Shown: positions 18,630 to 27,788, numbered from the stretch's first letter. The stretch is 64,000 nucleotides of DNA from an uncultured Pelagibacteraceae bacterium (GCA_902546615.1 CACCKE010000001.1:62001-126000); one strand, 5' to 3'. The notes: generated from the letters alone by a model not told the origin. Program-made: numbers and translations.

Positions 18630-18649
18630 CATAGTTAAATTTAACTATG
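18630..18649. promoter_or_regulatory. Perfect 20-bp palindrome in the porin upstream region
   Basis: CATAGTTAAATTTAACTATG is an exact inverted repeat ending 28 bases before the porin start codon, with an AAAGGA ribosome-binding site between. In DNA it could be an operator for a dimeric regulator. In the 5' UTR it could fold into a weak A/U-rich hairpin. A TTGACA-like -35 lies at 18564-18569, but I could not see a well-spaced -10, so the transcription start is not resolved. Confidence 0.55.
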
Positions 18650-18677
18650 ATCAATTATCATATGAAAGGAAATTACT

Positions 18678-19559
18678 ATGAATAGATCAAAAATAATTGG
18701 AGCAACTGCTTTGGCTTCAGTAATGGCTGCTAGTGCGGCTCAAGCTGAAATGTCAATTGGCGGTTTGTTCGCTGGTTCAATTGATGATACTAGCGCAGAC
18801 GTTGCTTCTACTTTCTCGACTAACTCCATATACGTTACATACAGTGACTCACTAGATAACGGTATGGGTGTTTCTTTAACAATGTCTTTGAACGGAACTT
18901 CTGGAACAACTAACCTTGTAACAGATGTAAACATCGATACAGGTATGGGTACAATCGGTTTAGGTACTGGTCAAGACTCAGCTGTTGATGGCATGGACGG
19001 TTCTCCGGCATGTTTCTCACTTAATGCTTGTGGTTCAGCTTTAAATGCAAACTACAACGATGGTGACACTGCTAGTGGTAATTCAATTGCATACTCTAAC
19101 TCGATGGGTGGCATTGACTTCAAAATAACTAGAGGTATGGAAAGTGCAACTACTAACCCTGTAATGTCTTATGCAGCTGGTATGTCACTTATGGGTGCAA
19201 CAATTAAAGCTGGTGTATCATCAATTGATTACATAGCGCCTGCTACTGCAGACATTGACCCATCATTTGTAACTGTTGGTTACTCAATTGCTGGCCTTAA
19301 CTTAGGTTATGCATTGTACGACGGTGACAACGGTGGTGAAGAAACTCAAATGGGTGTAGGAACTTCTGCTATGGGCATGAATGTTGGTGTTACATTTGCT
19401 GACGCTGACCTAGCTACAGATGTTGACTACATGAGAGTATCAATAGGTAAAGGTATGGGAGCTGCTTCTTTCGGTATAGATTATACTGAAACAGACGAAG
19501 CTGGCGGAACAGCAAATGACTCTGATCATTGGAACTTTATGTATGTAGTTGGTTTCTAA
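18678..19559 (+). CDS. Outer-membrane porin (Gram-negative porin-like)
   Basis: 293 aa. Clear signal peptide MNRSKIIGATALASVMAASAAQA with cleavage before EMSIGG. The mature part is Gly/Thr/Ser/Asp-rich with alternating strands and ends in aromatic FMYVVGF, the C-terminal Phe typical of BAM-assembled barrels. Two cysteines (ACFSLNACG) may form a loop disulfide. It has good codon regularity, a strong RBS (AAAGGA), its own long leader and a strong terminator, all consistent with a highly expressed general porin. Solute selectivity is unknown. Confidence 0.82.
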   Translation: MNRSKIIGATALASVMAASAAQAEMSIGGLFAGSIDDTSADVASTFSTNSIYVTYSDSLDNGMGVSLTMSLNGTSGTTNLVTDVNIDTGMGTIGLGTGQDSAVDGMDGSPACFSLNACGSALNANYNDGDTASGNSIAYSNSMGGIDFKITRGMESATTNPVMSYAAGMSLMGATIKAGVSSIDYIAPATADIDPSFVTVGYSIAGLNLGYALYDGDNGGEETQMGVGTSAMGMNVGVTFADADLATDVDYMRVSIGKGMGAASFGIDYTETDEAGGTANDSDHWNFMYVVGF

Positions 19560-19587
19560 TAAATTGTTTATTAGATTTTAACTCGAA

Positions 19588-19619
19588 ATGCCCTACATGA
19601 AAATGTAGGGCATTTTTTT
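19588..19619 (+). terminator. Rho-independent terminator of the porin gene
   Basis: An 11-bp perfect stem, ATGCCCTACAT / ATGTAGGGCAT, with a GAAA tetraloop is followed by six T residues. The T tract ends on the base before the ATG of yggS, so the terminator occupies that gene's whole ribosome-binding region. Confidence 0.95.
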
Positions 19620-20273
19620 ATGAGTAATTACAAAAATTTTTTAGCTAATTTTGATAAATCTGCAAAGCTTGCTGGCAGAGACACCGAAGAAATTGAATTA
19701 ATTGCTGTTAGTAAAAAAAAACCCGCACAAGATATACAAAATGTTATAAATGAGGGACACACGTCATTCGGTGAAAATCAAATTCAAGAAATAGAAGAAA
19801 AGTGGCCAAAATTAAAAAACTTACACCCAGATATCAAATTGCATTTCATAGGTGGTATTCAAAGTAGAAAAGTAGAGTCAATTCATAAAAATTGTGAGGT
19901 TATACATTCAATCGATAGAATGAAAATTGTGAAATTGTTTGCCGCACTCGAGAGATCTGAAGGTCTCAAGAGAAAATATTTTATTCAGATTAATACAGGT
20001 AATGAACCTCAGAAGTCGGGTGTTTTATTTAACGAAGCCGAACAGTTTATTATCGATTGTTTGTCAAATTATAAACTAGAGATTATCGGTTTAATGTGTT
20101 TGCCTCCTATAGATGAAGATCCTAAAATTCACTTTCAAAAATTACGCGATTTAGGAAAAAAATTTTATCTCAACTCCCTGAGTATGGGCATGTCGGCAGA
20201 CTACCAAGTTGCGCTTGAATGTGGTTCAACTCATATACGTATAGGTACTCAAATTTTTGGTGAGCGTAACTAA
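19620..20273 (+). CDS. PLP homeostasis protein YggS/PROSC family
   Basis: 217 aa, pyridoxal-phosphate-binding alanine-racemase-fold protein. The PLP Lys lies in ELIAVSKKKPAQDI near residue 33, and SFGENQIQEIEEKWP, LHFIGGIQSRKV and SMGMSADYQVALECGSTHIRIGTQIFGER are all family blocks. It maintains the free PLP pool; it is not a known racemase. The ATG at 19620 directly follows the porin terminator's T tract, so no separate Shine-Dalgarno is visible. Translation may be leaderless or depend on read-through. Confidence 0.93.
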   Translation: MSNYKNFLANFDKSAKLAGRDTEEIELIAVSKKKPAQDIQNVINEGHTSFGENQIQEIEEKWPKLKNLHPDIKLHFIGGIQSRKVESIHKNCEVIHSIDRMKIVKLFAALERSEGLKRKYFIQINTGNEPQKSGVLFNEAEQFIIDCLSNYKLEIIGLMCLPPIDEDPKIHFQKLRDLGKKFYLNSLSMGMSADYQVALECGSTHIRIGTQIFGERN

Positions 20274-20764
20274 GTTTTAACTATTAATTTAGTATTACAA
20301 TCTATTAGATTTACTAATTTTAAAATATTTTTTTTCTCTATTGCAACGCAACCTTCTGTGCCCGCAAAATTTGACTTGCAAATATGTAAAAATATTGCAC
20401 TCCCTTTACCTGGCACAATTGGGTTGGTGTTATAATTTAAAACGCAAATGATATCGTAGAGATCATCATCTCTGAATAATTTCTCAGCACTTGAATCAAA
20501 AGGAAATTGAACATGTTGATTGTATAGTTTGCTTTTTGGATCATCACACCAACCATCATTTTCTCTAATGATCGCAAAAGGTATTTGGAAAATCATCTCA
20601 CCTAATTTATCTTTTCTATAATAAATTTTTTTAAATTTAAATTCACCGACAGGTGTTTTATGATCACCTTCAATTTTATTTGTTGTTAGACCTGCGCGGC
20701 CTATTGCACAAGCAAATCGACCTAGATCAGAATGGAGATAATTATTTTGTACTAATAAATTCAC
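20270..20764 (-). CDS. L,D-transpeptidase (YkuD) family protein
   Basis: 164 aa with the YkuD catalytic pattern FLHICKSNFAGTEGCVAI (HxC...GC with the catalytic Cys near residue 138) and GDHKTPVGEFKFKKIYYR at the front. Family members form 3-3 peptidoglycan cross-links or attach lipoproteins. I see no signal peptide at this start, so export is uncertain. This cytosolic-looking short form occurs widely in alphaproteobacteria. Divergent from the winged-helix regulator gene with 25 bases between starts, and convergent with yggS (4-base overlap). Confidence 0.85.
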   Translation of the reverse strand: MNLLVQNNYLHSDLGRFACAIGRAGLTTNKIEGDHKTPVGEFKFKKIYYRKDKLGEMIFQIPFAIIRENDGWCDDPKSKLYNQHVQFPFDSSAEKLFRDDDLYDIICVLNYNTNPIVPGKGSAIFLHICKSNFAGTEGCVAIEKKNILKLVNLIDCNTKLIVKT

Positions 20765-20789
20765 AAGCTATATTATACTCATATAAAAA

Positions 20790-21449
20790 ATGGAAAAAAG
20801 AGTAATCCCAGTCACACTTAGAAATGACAAATTAAGGTCTATTATTTCTGAAATAATTGAGTCGAACAATATTTTTGGCAATTTAGAATTTCGACTTACT
20901 GACAAAAATGATTTAAATAAAAATGATAAAAGTATATTAATTGCAGACAATCAATTTGTGGTGAAAGAATTATCCCATGCAATTAAATTTGATACAATTT
21001 TTATAATTAATTGTGATAGTGATGTGATAGAAACGGACAAACTAAACAGTAAGATCGTCTTGTTAAGTATACCGCTTCAATTCAGAGATTTTTATCAAAG
21101 AGTTTCAAGTACTTTAGATCAAATCAATTCACAAGCTGCACGAAAATTAAATTTTAATAGATTCACTTATGACCCAAGCATGAGAACTCTCTCTAACGAT
21201 AATCTTTATTTAAGATTTACTGAAAAAGAATCTCAAATTTTTAATAGCCTTTTAGATAACAGTAATATCTATATTTCTAAGAAAAACTTGTTAAAGATAG
21301 TATGGAGTTATAATGAAGATATAGACACGCATACTCTTGAAACTCATATATATTCCTTGAGAAAAAAAATTGAGAAAAATCTGTTAATTAAAGATCTGAT
21401 TGTTTTTGAAGATAACAAAGGCTACTTTTTAAATAAAAAGTTATTGTAA
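20790..21449 (+). CDS. Winged-helix (OmpR-type) transcriptional regulator with degenerate receiver-like domain
   Basis: 219 aa. The C-terminal half (about 130-219) reads as an OmpR/PhoB DNA-binding domain: FTEKESQIFNSLLDNSNIYISKKNLLKIVWSYNEDIDTHTLETHIYSLRKKIE followed by GYFLN (wing). The N-terminal 125 residues are receiver-sized but lack the acidic pair after strand 1 and any convincing phospho-Asp/Lys pattern, so phosphorylation is doubtful. No sensor kinase is adjacent. The start lies 25 bases from the divergent L,D-transpeptidase gene, which it may regulate (inference). Confidence 0.75.
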   Translation: MEKRVIPVTLRNDKLRSIISEIIESNNIFGNLEFRLTDKNDLNKNDKSILIADNQFVVKELSHAIKFDTIFIINCDSDVIETDKLNSKIVLLSIPLQFRDFYQRVSSTLDQINSQAARKLNFNRFTYDPSMRTLSNDNLYLRFTEKESQIFNSLLDNSNIYISKKNLLKIVWSYNEDIDTHTLETHIYSLRKKIEKNLLIKDLIVFEDNKGYFLNKKLL

Positions 21450-21450
21450 A

Positions 21451-22809
21451 TTAAACATTGAGCAATAAATGCTCTCGCTCCCATGCACTAATAACATTTT
21501 GATAAGCATCATGTTCTGTTTGTTTAATTTCTGTAAAAAGAGTAACAAATTCCTTACCCAAAGTTTCAGATAATTCATTGCTCACTTTTAATCGTTTTAA
21601 CGCATCAGGAAGATATTTAGGAATGTTATGTCGTCTTTCAAATGCATCTCCTGCAGTGGGTTTTTCTGGTTCTAATTTTTCTTTTAATCCCAGATACCCA
21701 CAAGCAAGAGATGCTGCAAGAGCAAGATATGGATTTGTATCGGCACCAGGTATTCTATTTTCTATTCTTCTTGAATCAGGTGATGATGTGGGCACCCTAA
21801 AAGCAACAGTTCTATTTTCGATACCCCAGTGGGTATTAATTGGAGCTGAGGCATCAATGACGAATCGTCTGTATGAATTAACATAGGGAGCAAATAATAG
21901 CATTGCATCTGGTAAATATGTCTGGAGACCTCCTATATAATGCAAAAATTCTTTTGAATTATTTCCTTCTTGATCACTAAAAAGATTTTTATTTGTTTTT
22001 GTTGAAACAAGATTTTGGTGAATATGCATTGAACTTCCAGGCTGACCCTGATACGGCTTTGCCATAAATGTTGCGTGTATACCATGCTTTAATGCAACTT
22101 GTCTGACTGCTCTTTTAAACATGAACGCTTGATCTGCAAGCGCTAGAGGATCACCATGATTTAGATTTATTTCTATTTGAGAGGGACCAGACTCATGCAC
22201 AAGTGTATCCACCCCTATCTCCATTAGCTCACAATAATCGTAAACATCATCTGTCAGAGCATCAAACTCATTGACGGCATCTATTCCAAAGACACGGCTG
22301 CCTGTTTCTCTTCGACCAGACTTTCCAACTGGTGTTTTTAGAGGTAAATCAGGATCAAGATTTTGCTCACATAAATAAAACTCTAATTCAGGTGCAACGA
22401 TTGCTTTTAAATTTTCCTCTTTTAATAACTCAATAATTCTAATTAAAACCTGGCGCGGTGCGATTTCTGATGCTTCACCGGTGCCATATTTAAGATCACA
22501 AATAATTTGTGCTGTTGGTTCTTTGTTCCAAGGAATTTTTCTTAAGGTTGAAAGTTCAGGAGACATAAATAAATCTTCTTCGACATAATCAATCACTTCA
22601 CTCTCATAAACCCATTTACCAGAAACTGTTTGACCAAAAACCGAATCAGCGAGTTTGAGACTCTGGTCTTCTAAAGATTTTAAAAATCTTTGCACAGGAA
22701 GAATTTTCCCCTTTGATGATCCAGCCATATCAGGAAAAATACATTCTACTTCAGATATTTTGTTTGACTCAAGCCATTGCTTAAGTTCACTGTTTGAACT
22801 AACCGTCAT
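21451..22809 (-). CDS. Glutamine synthetase family protein (gamma-glutamyl-amine ligase type)
   Basis: 452 aa. The N-terminal SEVECIFPDMAGSSKGKILP, the catalytic blocks APELEFYL, HESGPSQIEINLNHGDPLALADQ, PGSSMHIHQNL and NRTVAFRVP, and the late RIENRIPGADTNPYLALAA show an intact GS fold. It lacks the adenylylation-type tail of GlnA. The closest known functional group is PuuA-like gamma-glutamylputrescine synthetase and relatives. The amine substrate cannot be assigned, because no put/puu genes are adjacent. Alone between the winged-helix gene (convergent, 1-base gap) and lolA (35 bases upstream). Confidence 0.85.
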   Translation of the reverse strand: MTVSSNSELKQWLESNKISEVECIFPDMAGSSKGKILPVQRFLKSLEDQSLKLADSVFGQTVSGKWVYESEVIDYVEEDLFMSPELSTLRKIPWNKEPTAQIICDLKYGTGEASEIAPRQVLIRIIELLKEENLKAIVAPELEFYLCEQNLDPDLPLKTPVGKSGRRETGSRVFGIDAVNEFDALTDDVYDYCELMEIGVDTLVHESGPSQIEINLNHGDPLALADQAFMFKRAVRQVALKHGIHATFMAKPYQGQPGSSMHIHQNLVSTKTNKNLFSDQEGNNSKEFLHYIGGLQTYLPDAMLLFAPYVNSYRRFVIDASAPINTHWGIENRTVAFRVPTSSPDSRRIENRIPGADTNPYLALAASLACGYLGLKEKLEPEKPTAGDAFERRHNIPKYLPDALKRLKVSNELSETLGKEFVTLFTEIKQTEHDAYQNVISAWEREHLLLNV

Positions 22810-22844
22810 TGCTATTGAAATATTTAATAAAACCTGCCTGTGGT

Positions 22845-23414
22845 TTAGTTATATTTAACCACGAATAATTTCTGGCTTATAAATATATTTTTTTTTATTT
22901 TTGTAAACTTAAAAACAGTTTTATTGCGATATTCATCATAAATTTCCCATTTTTTGAGATCTAAAGACTGTTGATCAAATACAAATTTGATTTGATTATC
23001 AGACTTGTCGTTTTTGACTTTAAGCATCAGATGATAAAAATTATTTTCATCTGTCAGCGATAGGATATCGAATTCGTTCTCTATTAGGATATCTTCTGAT
23101 AAAAGTTTTTTCAAAATACTGTCACCAATAGGAAAACTGTCAATTTGATAACCTTCCTTATCTACCACTACCATCAAACTTTTATTAGTGATGATATCTT
23201 CTTCTCTACCATCATATATAAACTTTGATTTATAAGGCTTTAAAAAAAAAAATTGTCCATTAAAAACATTTCCCTCTTGATCAATTTGTTCAAATTGACC
23301 TGACATTGATTTTATTTTATTCCAATGATCTTCTATGCCCGTAATAATTGGATTAGATGAAGAATTATTGACAACAAAAAAAAATAGGAAAATGATTAAA
23401 ATGAATGACTTCAT
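22845..23414 (-). CDS. lolA: Outer-membrane lipoprotein carrier LolA
   Basis: Periplasmic chaperone that carries lipoproteins from LolCDE to the outer membrane. 189 aa with a hydrophobic signal (FILIIFLFFFVVNNSSS) and the LolA core IKSMSGQFEQIDQEGNVFNGQFFFLKPYKSKFIYD. Overlaps the stop of ftsK by 4 bases. The ftsK-lolA order is usual in alphaproteobacteria, which supports the call even though the C-terminal half is diverged. Confidence 0.88.
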   Translation of the reverse strand: MKSFILIIFLFFFVVNNSSSNPIITGIEDHWNKIKSMSGQFEQIDQEGNVFNGQFFFLKPYKSKFIYDGREEDIITNKSLMVVVDKEGYQIDSFPIGDSILKKLLSEDILIENEFDILSLTDENNFYHLMLKVKNDKSDNQIKFVFDQQSLDLKKWEIYDEYRNKTVFKFTKIKKNIFISQKLFVVKYN

Positions 23415-25690
23415 GAGGAATTAAATTTATCAAAATTAATTTCTCTCTTACCCACATGATTTGCGGCACTTATATATCCACTTTCTTCAAGCTGATCCAT
23501 TATTCTTGCTGCACGATTATATCCAATTTGTAGTTTTCTCTGCAAAAGGCTCGTAGAAGCTTTACCTTCTTTTTTTATAATATCCAGAGAGTCTTGAAGT
23601 AGATTATCGTGATCACCATCAGAGACAATTCCAAGATCATTATCGATTTCTTCTTCTTTTAATATTTCTTCGTCATACTCAGGGTTACCTTGTTTTTGAA
23701 GTGCACGAACAATATTCTCGATCTCTTGATCTGATATAAACGGACCATGTATTCTTGATGTAATTCCGCCGGCAGTCATCATTAACATGTCGCCTTTGCC
23801 CAATAGTCTCTCAGCTCCCTCATCACCGAGAATGGTGCGACTATCAAACTTTGAGCTTACCTGAAAACTAATTCTGCTTGGGAAATTAGCTTTAATAGTA
23901 CCTGTAATCACATCAACACTTGGTCTTTGAGTAGCCATAATTAAATGAATACCTGCAGCTCTTGCCATTTGTGATAGTCTTTGAATTGCGTGCTCAATTT
24001 CCTTTCCTGCAACCATCATCAAGTCGGCCATTTCATCAACAACAACAACAATGAAAGGCATTTTTTTATTTTCGATTTCAATTTGTGTAGTTGTTGGCTG
24101 TCCAGTTTCTGGGTTTATTCCAGATGGGATTGATCTCACTATCTTTTCTGAGTTTTTGATAGCTTCAGCTATTCTCTGATTATAATTTTCAATATTTCTA
24201 ACACCTAATAAGGACATTTTTTTGTATCGAGACTCCATTTCTCTCACGACCCATTTAAGTGCAACAATTGCTTTTTTTGGATCAGTCACAACTGGAGTGA
24301 TTAGATGAGGAACACCTTCATATACTGACAATTCAAGCATTTTTGGATCAATTAATATGAATTTGCAGTCCTCAGGAGAATGTTTGTAAAGGATTGAAGT
24401 AATCATTACATTTATTCCCACAGATTTTCCAGAACCTGTTGTCCCAGCAATAAGAAGGTGAGGCATATTTTCTAAATTAGCAAATTTAGCATTGCCACTT
24501 ATATCTTTACCAAGAGCTAAAATTAAATTTTTTTCATTATTTACAAATTGTTCATTTTTAAAAAGCTCACTCAGATAAACAGGATTCTTAATAGTATTTG
24601 GTATTTCGATCCCAATGACATTTTTGCCTGGAATAATTGCCACACGAGCTGACATTGCACTCATATTTCTTGCTATATCATCCGATAACGAAATTATTTT
24701 TGAGGCCTTAATTCCTGGTGCAGGCTGTAGTTCATACATGGTGACTATTGGACCTGGTGAAACTGCAATAATTTCACCATCAATCTTAAAATCAGTCAAA
24801 ACATTTTTTAGCTTTTCAGCGTTTATTTTAAGTTCATCATGATCAATGGCATTATCTTTATTTAATTCGGGTTTAGATAAAAAATTTATATCTGGCGCTT
24901 TATATGATTCTACATCGAAGATTATTTCGTCTTGCTGACTCACGGTTTCATCATGTGCTACTTCATTACCATAAGTTGAAACCGGTTCATTTTTTAATGA
25001 TTCGAAATCAATTTTAGGCTCAAGGTTTTTATTGTTGAAAGTGCTCTCGGATGAAATTTTTTGAATCGGATTTTTAAAGAGATTTGCATTAACCAGGCTC
25101 ACTATTTTTCCAACATAAACAACTAAGATTTTTATCAATTGAGATACAACTTTTAAAAACTTGTTCCACTCATTTAAATTTAAACCCATTGTGAAGTAAA
25201 ATGACGTTAGAAAAAAAATAAAAATGATTGTGACGAATAAATAATTCAAATAAACGCTAGTCAGTAAATTAGTTTCATTGACAAACATCAGTGATTGGGT
25301 CGCAATAAATCCATTTGATATCGGTATGCCTACCGCTTCAAAAAAAAGAGCAAGTAAATAAATTGTGATCGGTAATAATAAAAAATTAAGTGCAAACAGT
25401 TCTAAGTTTTTAGAAAAAAAAAGTTTGTACGCCCAGCTGATCAGTACAATGCAGATGAGAAAGCTGCTATATCCAAAAAATTGTATTAGTACTTCGGATA
25501 TGTTTGCTCCAATATATCCACCGATATTTTTTACCTCATAGTTGTTTAGATTTAGAATACTAGGGTCAAAAGCTGAATAACTTACTATTGATATGAGTAT
25601 AAATGCGCTTAGTAATATTGATGCAACACCGCTTATTTCAAGTAACCGATTGAATAAAAAAAGTTTAATGGAGTCAGGTAAAAGCTTCAT
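23411..25690 (-). CDS. ftsK: DNA translocase FtsK
   Basis: 759 aa. The N-terminus holds four hydrophobic segments within residues 20-170, then a short linker (about 175-270, much shorter than in E. coli). The RecA-like motor has Walker A AGTTGSGKSVGIN (about 425-437), VVVVDEMADLMM (Walker B) and RPSVDVITGTIKANFPSRISF. The C-terminal winged-helix gamma domain (about 695-759, LLQRKLQIGYNRAARIMDQLEESGYI) reads KOPS. Links chromosome dimer resolution to cell division. Start ATG at 25690 precedes a 106-base AT-rich gap to the divergent monooxygenase gene. Confidence 0.96.
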   Translation of the reverse strand: MKLLPDSIKLFLFNRLLEISGVASILLSAFILISIVSYSAFDPSILNLNNYEVKNIGGYIGANISEVLIQFFGYSSFLICIVLISWAYKLFFSKNLELFALNFLLLPITIYLLALFFEAVGIPISNGFIATQSLMFVNETNLLTSVYLNYLFVTIIFIFFLTSFYFTMGLNLNEWNKFLKVVSQLIKILVVYVGKIVSLVNANLFKNPIQKISSESTFNNKNLEPKIDFESLKNEPVSTYGNEVAHDETVSQQDEIIFDVESYKAPDINFLSKPELNKDNAIDHDELKINAEKLKNVLTDFKIDGEIIAVSPGPIVTMYELQPAPGIKASKIISLSDDIARNMSAMSARVAIIPGKNVIGIEIPNTIKNPVYLSELFKNEQFVNNEKNLILALGKDISGNAKFANLENMPHLLIAGTTGSGKSVGINVMITSILYKHSPEDCKFILIDPKMLELSVYEGVPHLITPVVTDPKKAIVALKWVVREMESRYKKMSLLGVRNIENYNQRIAEAIKNSEKIVRSIPSGINPETGQPTTTQIEIENKKMPFIVVVVDEMADLMMVAGKEIEHAIQRLSQMARAAGIHLIMATQRPSVDVITGTIKANFPSRISFQVSSKFDSRTILGDEGAERLLGKGDMLMMTAGGITSRIHGPFISDQEIENIVRALQKQGNPEYDEEILKEEEIDNDLGIVSDGDHDNLLQDSLDIIKKEGKASTSLLQRKLQIGYNRAARIMDQLEESGYISAANHVGKREINFDKFNSS

Positions 25691-25796
25691 TATTTAACAA
25701 ATAAAATAAAAATATTGAGATTCTATTAGTATTTGATTCATCTTGTTATTATATAGTTTCTTAAACAATTAACTGACTAAATTATTCAAATAATAA

Positions 25797-26969
25797 ATGA
25801 AATATGAATTTACTATATTTGGGTTCGGTATTTCAGCTAAAATAACATCATGCCTTTTAGCCAGAAATGGATTTTCAGTCTGTCTAATTTCTGATAAAGA
25901 TCAAAAGCAGGAAATATCTAATACTAACCTTGTCACATTCTTATCTAGAGGTTCGCTAAATTATCTCTCATCCATGTTCCCAAACACAAAAAAATTTGCG
26001 GAACACCCTGAAATTGACTCTATACACTGTGAATTAAACAGCCTGAGAGGAAACAAACCTCAGTCCATAAAGTTTAATGATGGAGAAAAGCAAAATCTTG
26101 GAAAAATTGTAAAAAATACAGACTTAGAAAAATACTTAGATCAAGAGATAGTACAGTTAAGAAATATAAATATTATTCATGGAAGTTATCCCTCCATAGT
26201 AGAAAACAAAAAAGATGAAATTAAACTTAAACTTAATAATGGAGAAGAAATAGACACTGATTTATTTATAGTATCATCAAAAAAAAATAACATTGCTGAT
26301 CTTATAAATATTGATTTTATTAAAAAAGACTTAAAAAAGAGTGCTATCTCTCTAGATATTAATGGTGATATTAAAAATGCAAATTGTGCATTTCAAAAAT
26401 TTACCGTCGATGGACCTTTAGCTCTATTACCTTATTCAAAGAATGAAGCTTCCATTGTTTGGTCATTAAAAAGAAATTCAAAATTATTGCACAAAGATAA
26501 TGAAGAGCTTTTACAAATTATCACTAAGCACCTGAGTGAACAGGTTTCTTCAATTAAGATGATAAGCAATGAAAAATACAAGCTTCAATTTGTCTATGCC
26601 AAAAATCTTGTATACAAAAAAACAGTATTGCTAGGTAATATTGCTCACAATATACATCCTATTGCTGGCCAAGGACTTAATTTAAGCATTAAAGATATAG
26701 CTTTGTTTGTGAACCAGATTAAAAAATACAAATCTTTAGGCTATAAGCTAAATGATCAAATGGTTTTGGAAGAATTTGAAATGAAAAGAAAAATGGATAA
26801 CACAGCCTATTCATTTGGTACATTTTTACTTGATGATATATTTTCCAGTAATAACAACTTTGTAAATTATACAGCCCGAACAGGCTTGGGTTTAGTTGAT
26901 AAGATTAAAAATCTCAAACAGCTTTTTATTAGAAGTGCTACAGGTGAGGATTTTTATAAAGCTCTTTAA
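25797..26969 (+). CDS. UbiH/UbiF/Coq6-family FAD-dependent monooxygenase
   Basis: 390 aa flavoprotein. The N-terminal FAD-binding FGFGISAKITSCLLARNGFSVCLI is present, and the second FAD motif LLGNIAHNIHPIAGQGLNLSIKDI (about 280-303) is of the UbiH type (GNxAHxxHPIAGQGxNL). Such enzymes hydroxylate ubiquinone precursors. Which ring position cannot be decided, because no other ubi gene is adjacent. Convergent with the LON-domain gene (4-base overlap). Confidence 0.87.
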   Translation: MKYEFTIFGFGISAKITSCLLARNGFSVCLISDKDQKQEISNTNLVTFLSRGSLNYLSSMFPNTKKFAEHPEIDSIHCELNSLRGNKPQSIKFNDGEKQNLGKIVKNTDLEKYLDQEIVQLRNINIIHGSYPSIVENKKDEIKLKLNNGEEIDTDLFIVSSKKNNIADLINIDFIKKDLKKSAISLDINGDIKNANCAFQKFTVDGPLALLPYSKNEASIVWSLKRNSKLLHKDNEELLQIITKHLSEQVSSIKMISNEKYKLQFVYAKNLVYKKTVLLGNIAHNIHPIAGQGLNLSIKDIALFVNQIKKYKSLGYKLNDQMVLEEFEMKRKMDNTAYSFGTFLLDDIFSSNNNFVNYTARTGLGLVDKIKNLKQLFIRSATGEDFYKAL

Positions 26970-27622
26970 TGGAGCTGATCGCTTTTTTCTCCAGAAAGAT
27001 CGAAGATATAAGATTGATAGAGTGCCTCAAGTGCGTGACCTCTCGTGATCAATGTTTTGGCTTCAAGAAGAAGTTGTTTTTCTTCGGGAGTGAAAGGAAC
27101 CAATATTCCTGAATAATTTATTAATTGCTCAGTTGGAGTTTGTTTTATAATTTCCCAGTCAGCTAAAATCTTTCTATGTTCTAGATAACGTTTAACCAAA
27201 GCCAGAAGTTTTGACCGGTCAATGCTGTCACTATTTTGGCTCTCAGTATCAGTCTTAAATTTATCGTAGTTAGCGAGAACTTGCCTATATGGAGTAGTTA
27301 CATCCAATTCTTCATCGACTTCAAACCTTACAACGCCAGATAATGTAATTAAGTACCGACTATCCTCTGCCTCATTAAATGATGAGATGCGACCAACACA
27401 TCCAACCTTTTTTAGAGATTTGTTTCCAGCCTCTTGATTTTGTGATGCAGGTTGTATCATGCCTAAAAGTCTTCCGGGGCCAGCAAGAGCATCATCTATC
27501 ATTTGAACATAGCGTGGTTCAAAAATGTTTAAGGGTAGTTGCGTACCTGGAAAAAGAACTGCCCCAGTTAGTGGAAATATGGGGATTTTTCTTGATAGAT
27601 CCTGAATGTTGATATTTTTCAT
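26966..27622 (-). CDS. LON-substrate-binding-domain protein
   Basis: Stand-alone Lon N-terminal (PUA-like) domain protein without ATPase or protease parts, about 218 aa. IPIFPLTGAVLFPGTQLPLNIFEPRYVQMIDDAL is the classic opening, and GCVGRISSFNEAEDSRYLITLSGVVRFEV follows. The tracked ORF starts at a TTG at 27709, only 4 bases from tRNA-Gly, and adds 29 atypical residues. I prefer the internal ATG at 27622. These proteins are common in alphaproteobacteria, with unproven function. Confidence 0.88.
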   Translation of the reverse strand: MKNINIQDLSRKIPIFPLTGAVLFPGTQLPLNIFEPRYVQMIDDALAGPGRLLGMIQPASQNQEAGNKSLKKVGCVGRISSFNEAEDSRYLITLSGVVRFEVDEELDVTTPYRQVLANYDKFKTDTESQNSDSIDRSKLLALVKRYLEHRKILADWEIIKQTPTEQLINYSGILVPFTPEEKQLLLEAKTLITRGHALEALYQSYIFDLSGEKSDQLH

Positions 27623-27713
27623 GTTGTTATTAATAGTACAATAATTGTTATAAAAATGAAATAATCCGCTTATCTTGAAAAACAAGGCTTTTTCCATTAG
27701 AACAAACAATATT

Positions 27714-27788
27714 GCGAGTGTAGCTCAGTGGTAGAGCGAAACGTTGCCAACGTTTAGGTCGAGGGTTCGACTCCCTTCACTCGCTCCA
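27714..27788 (+). tRNA. tRNA-Gly (anticodon GCC)
   Basis: A full cloverleaf can be drawn: acceptor GCGAGTG/CACTCGC, D arm GCTC-AGTGGTA-GAGC, anticodon arm AAACG-TTGCCAA-CGTTT with anticodon GCC, T arm GAGGG-TTCGACT-CCCTT, discriminator T and an encoded CCA end. Lies between the divergent LON-domain gene and the MFS gene. Confidence 0.97.

Noticed and set aside
27623-27709. TTG-initiated N-terminal extension of the LON-domain protein
   Set aside because: It would start 4 bases from tRNA-Gly and adds residues not seen in the family; the ATG at 27622 precedes the conserved opening.
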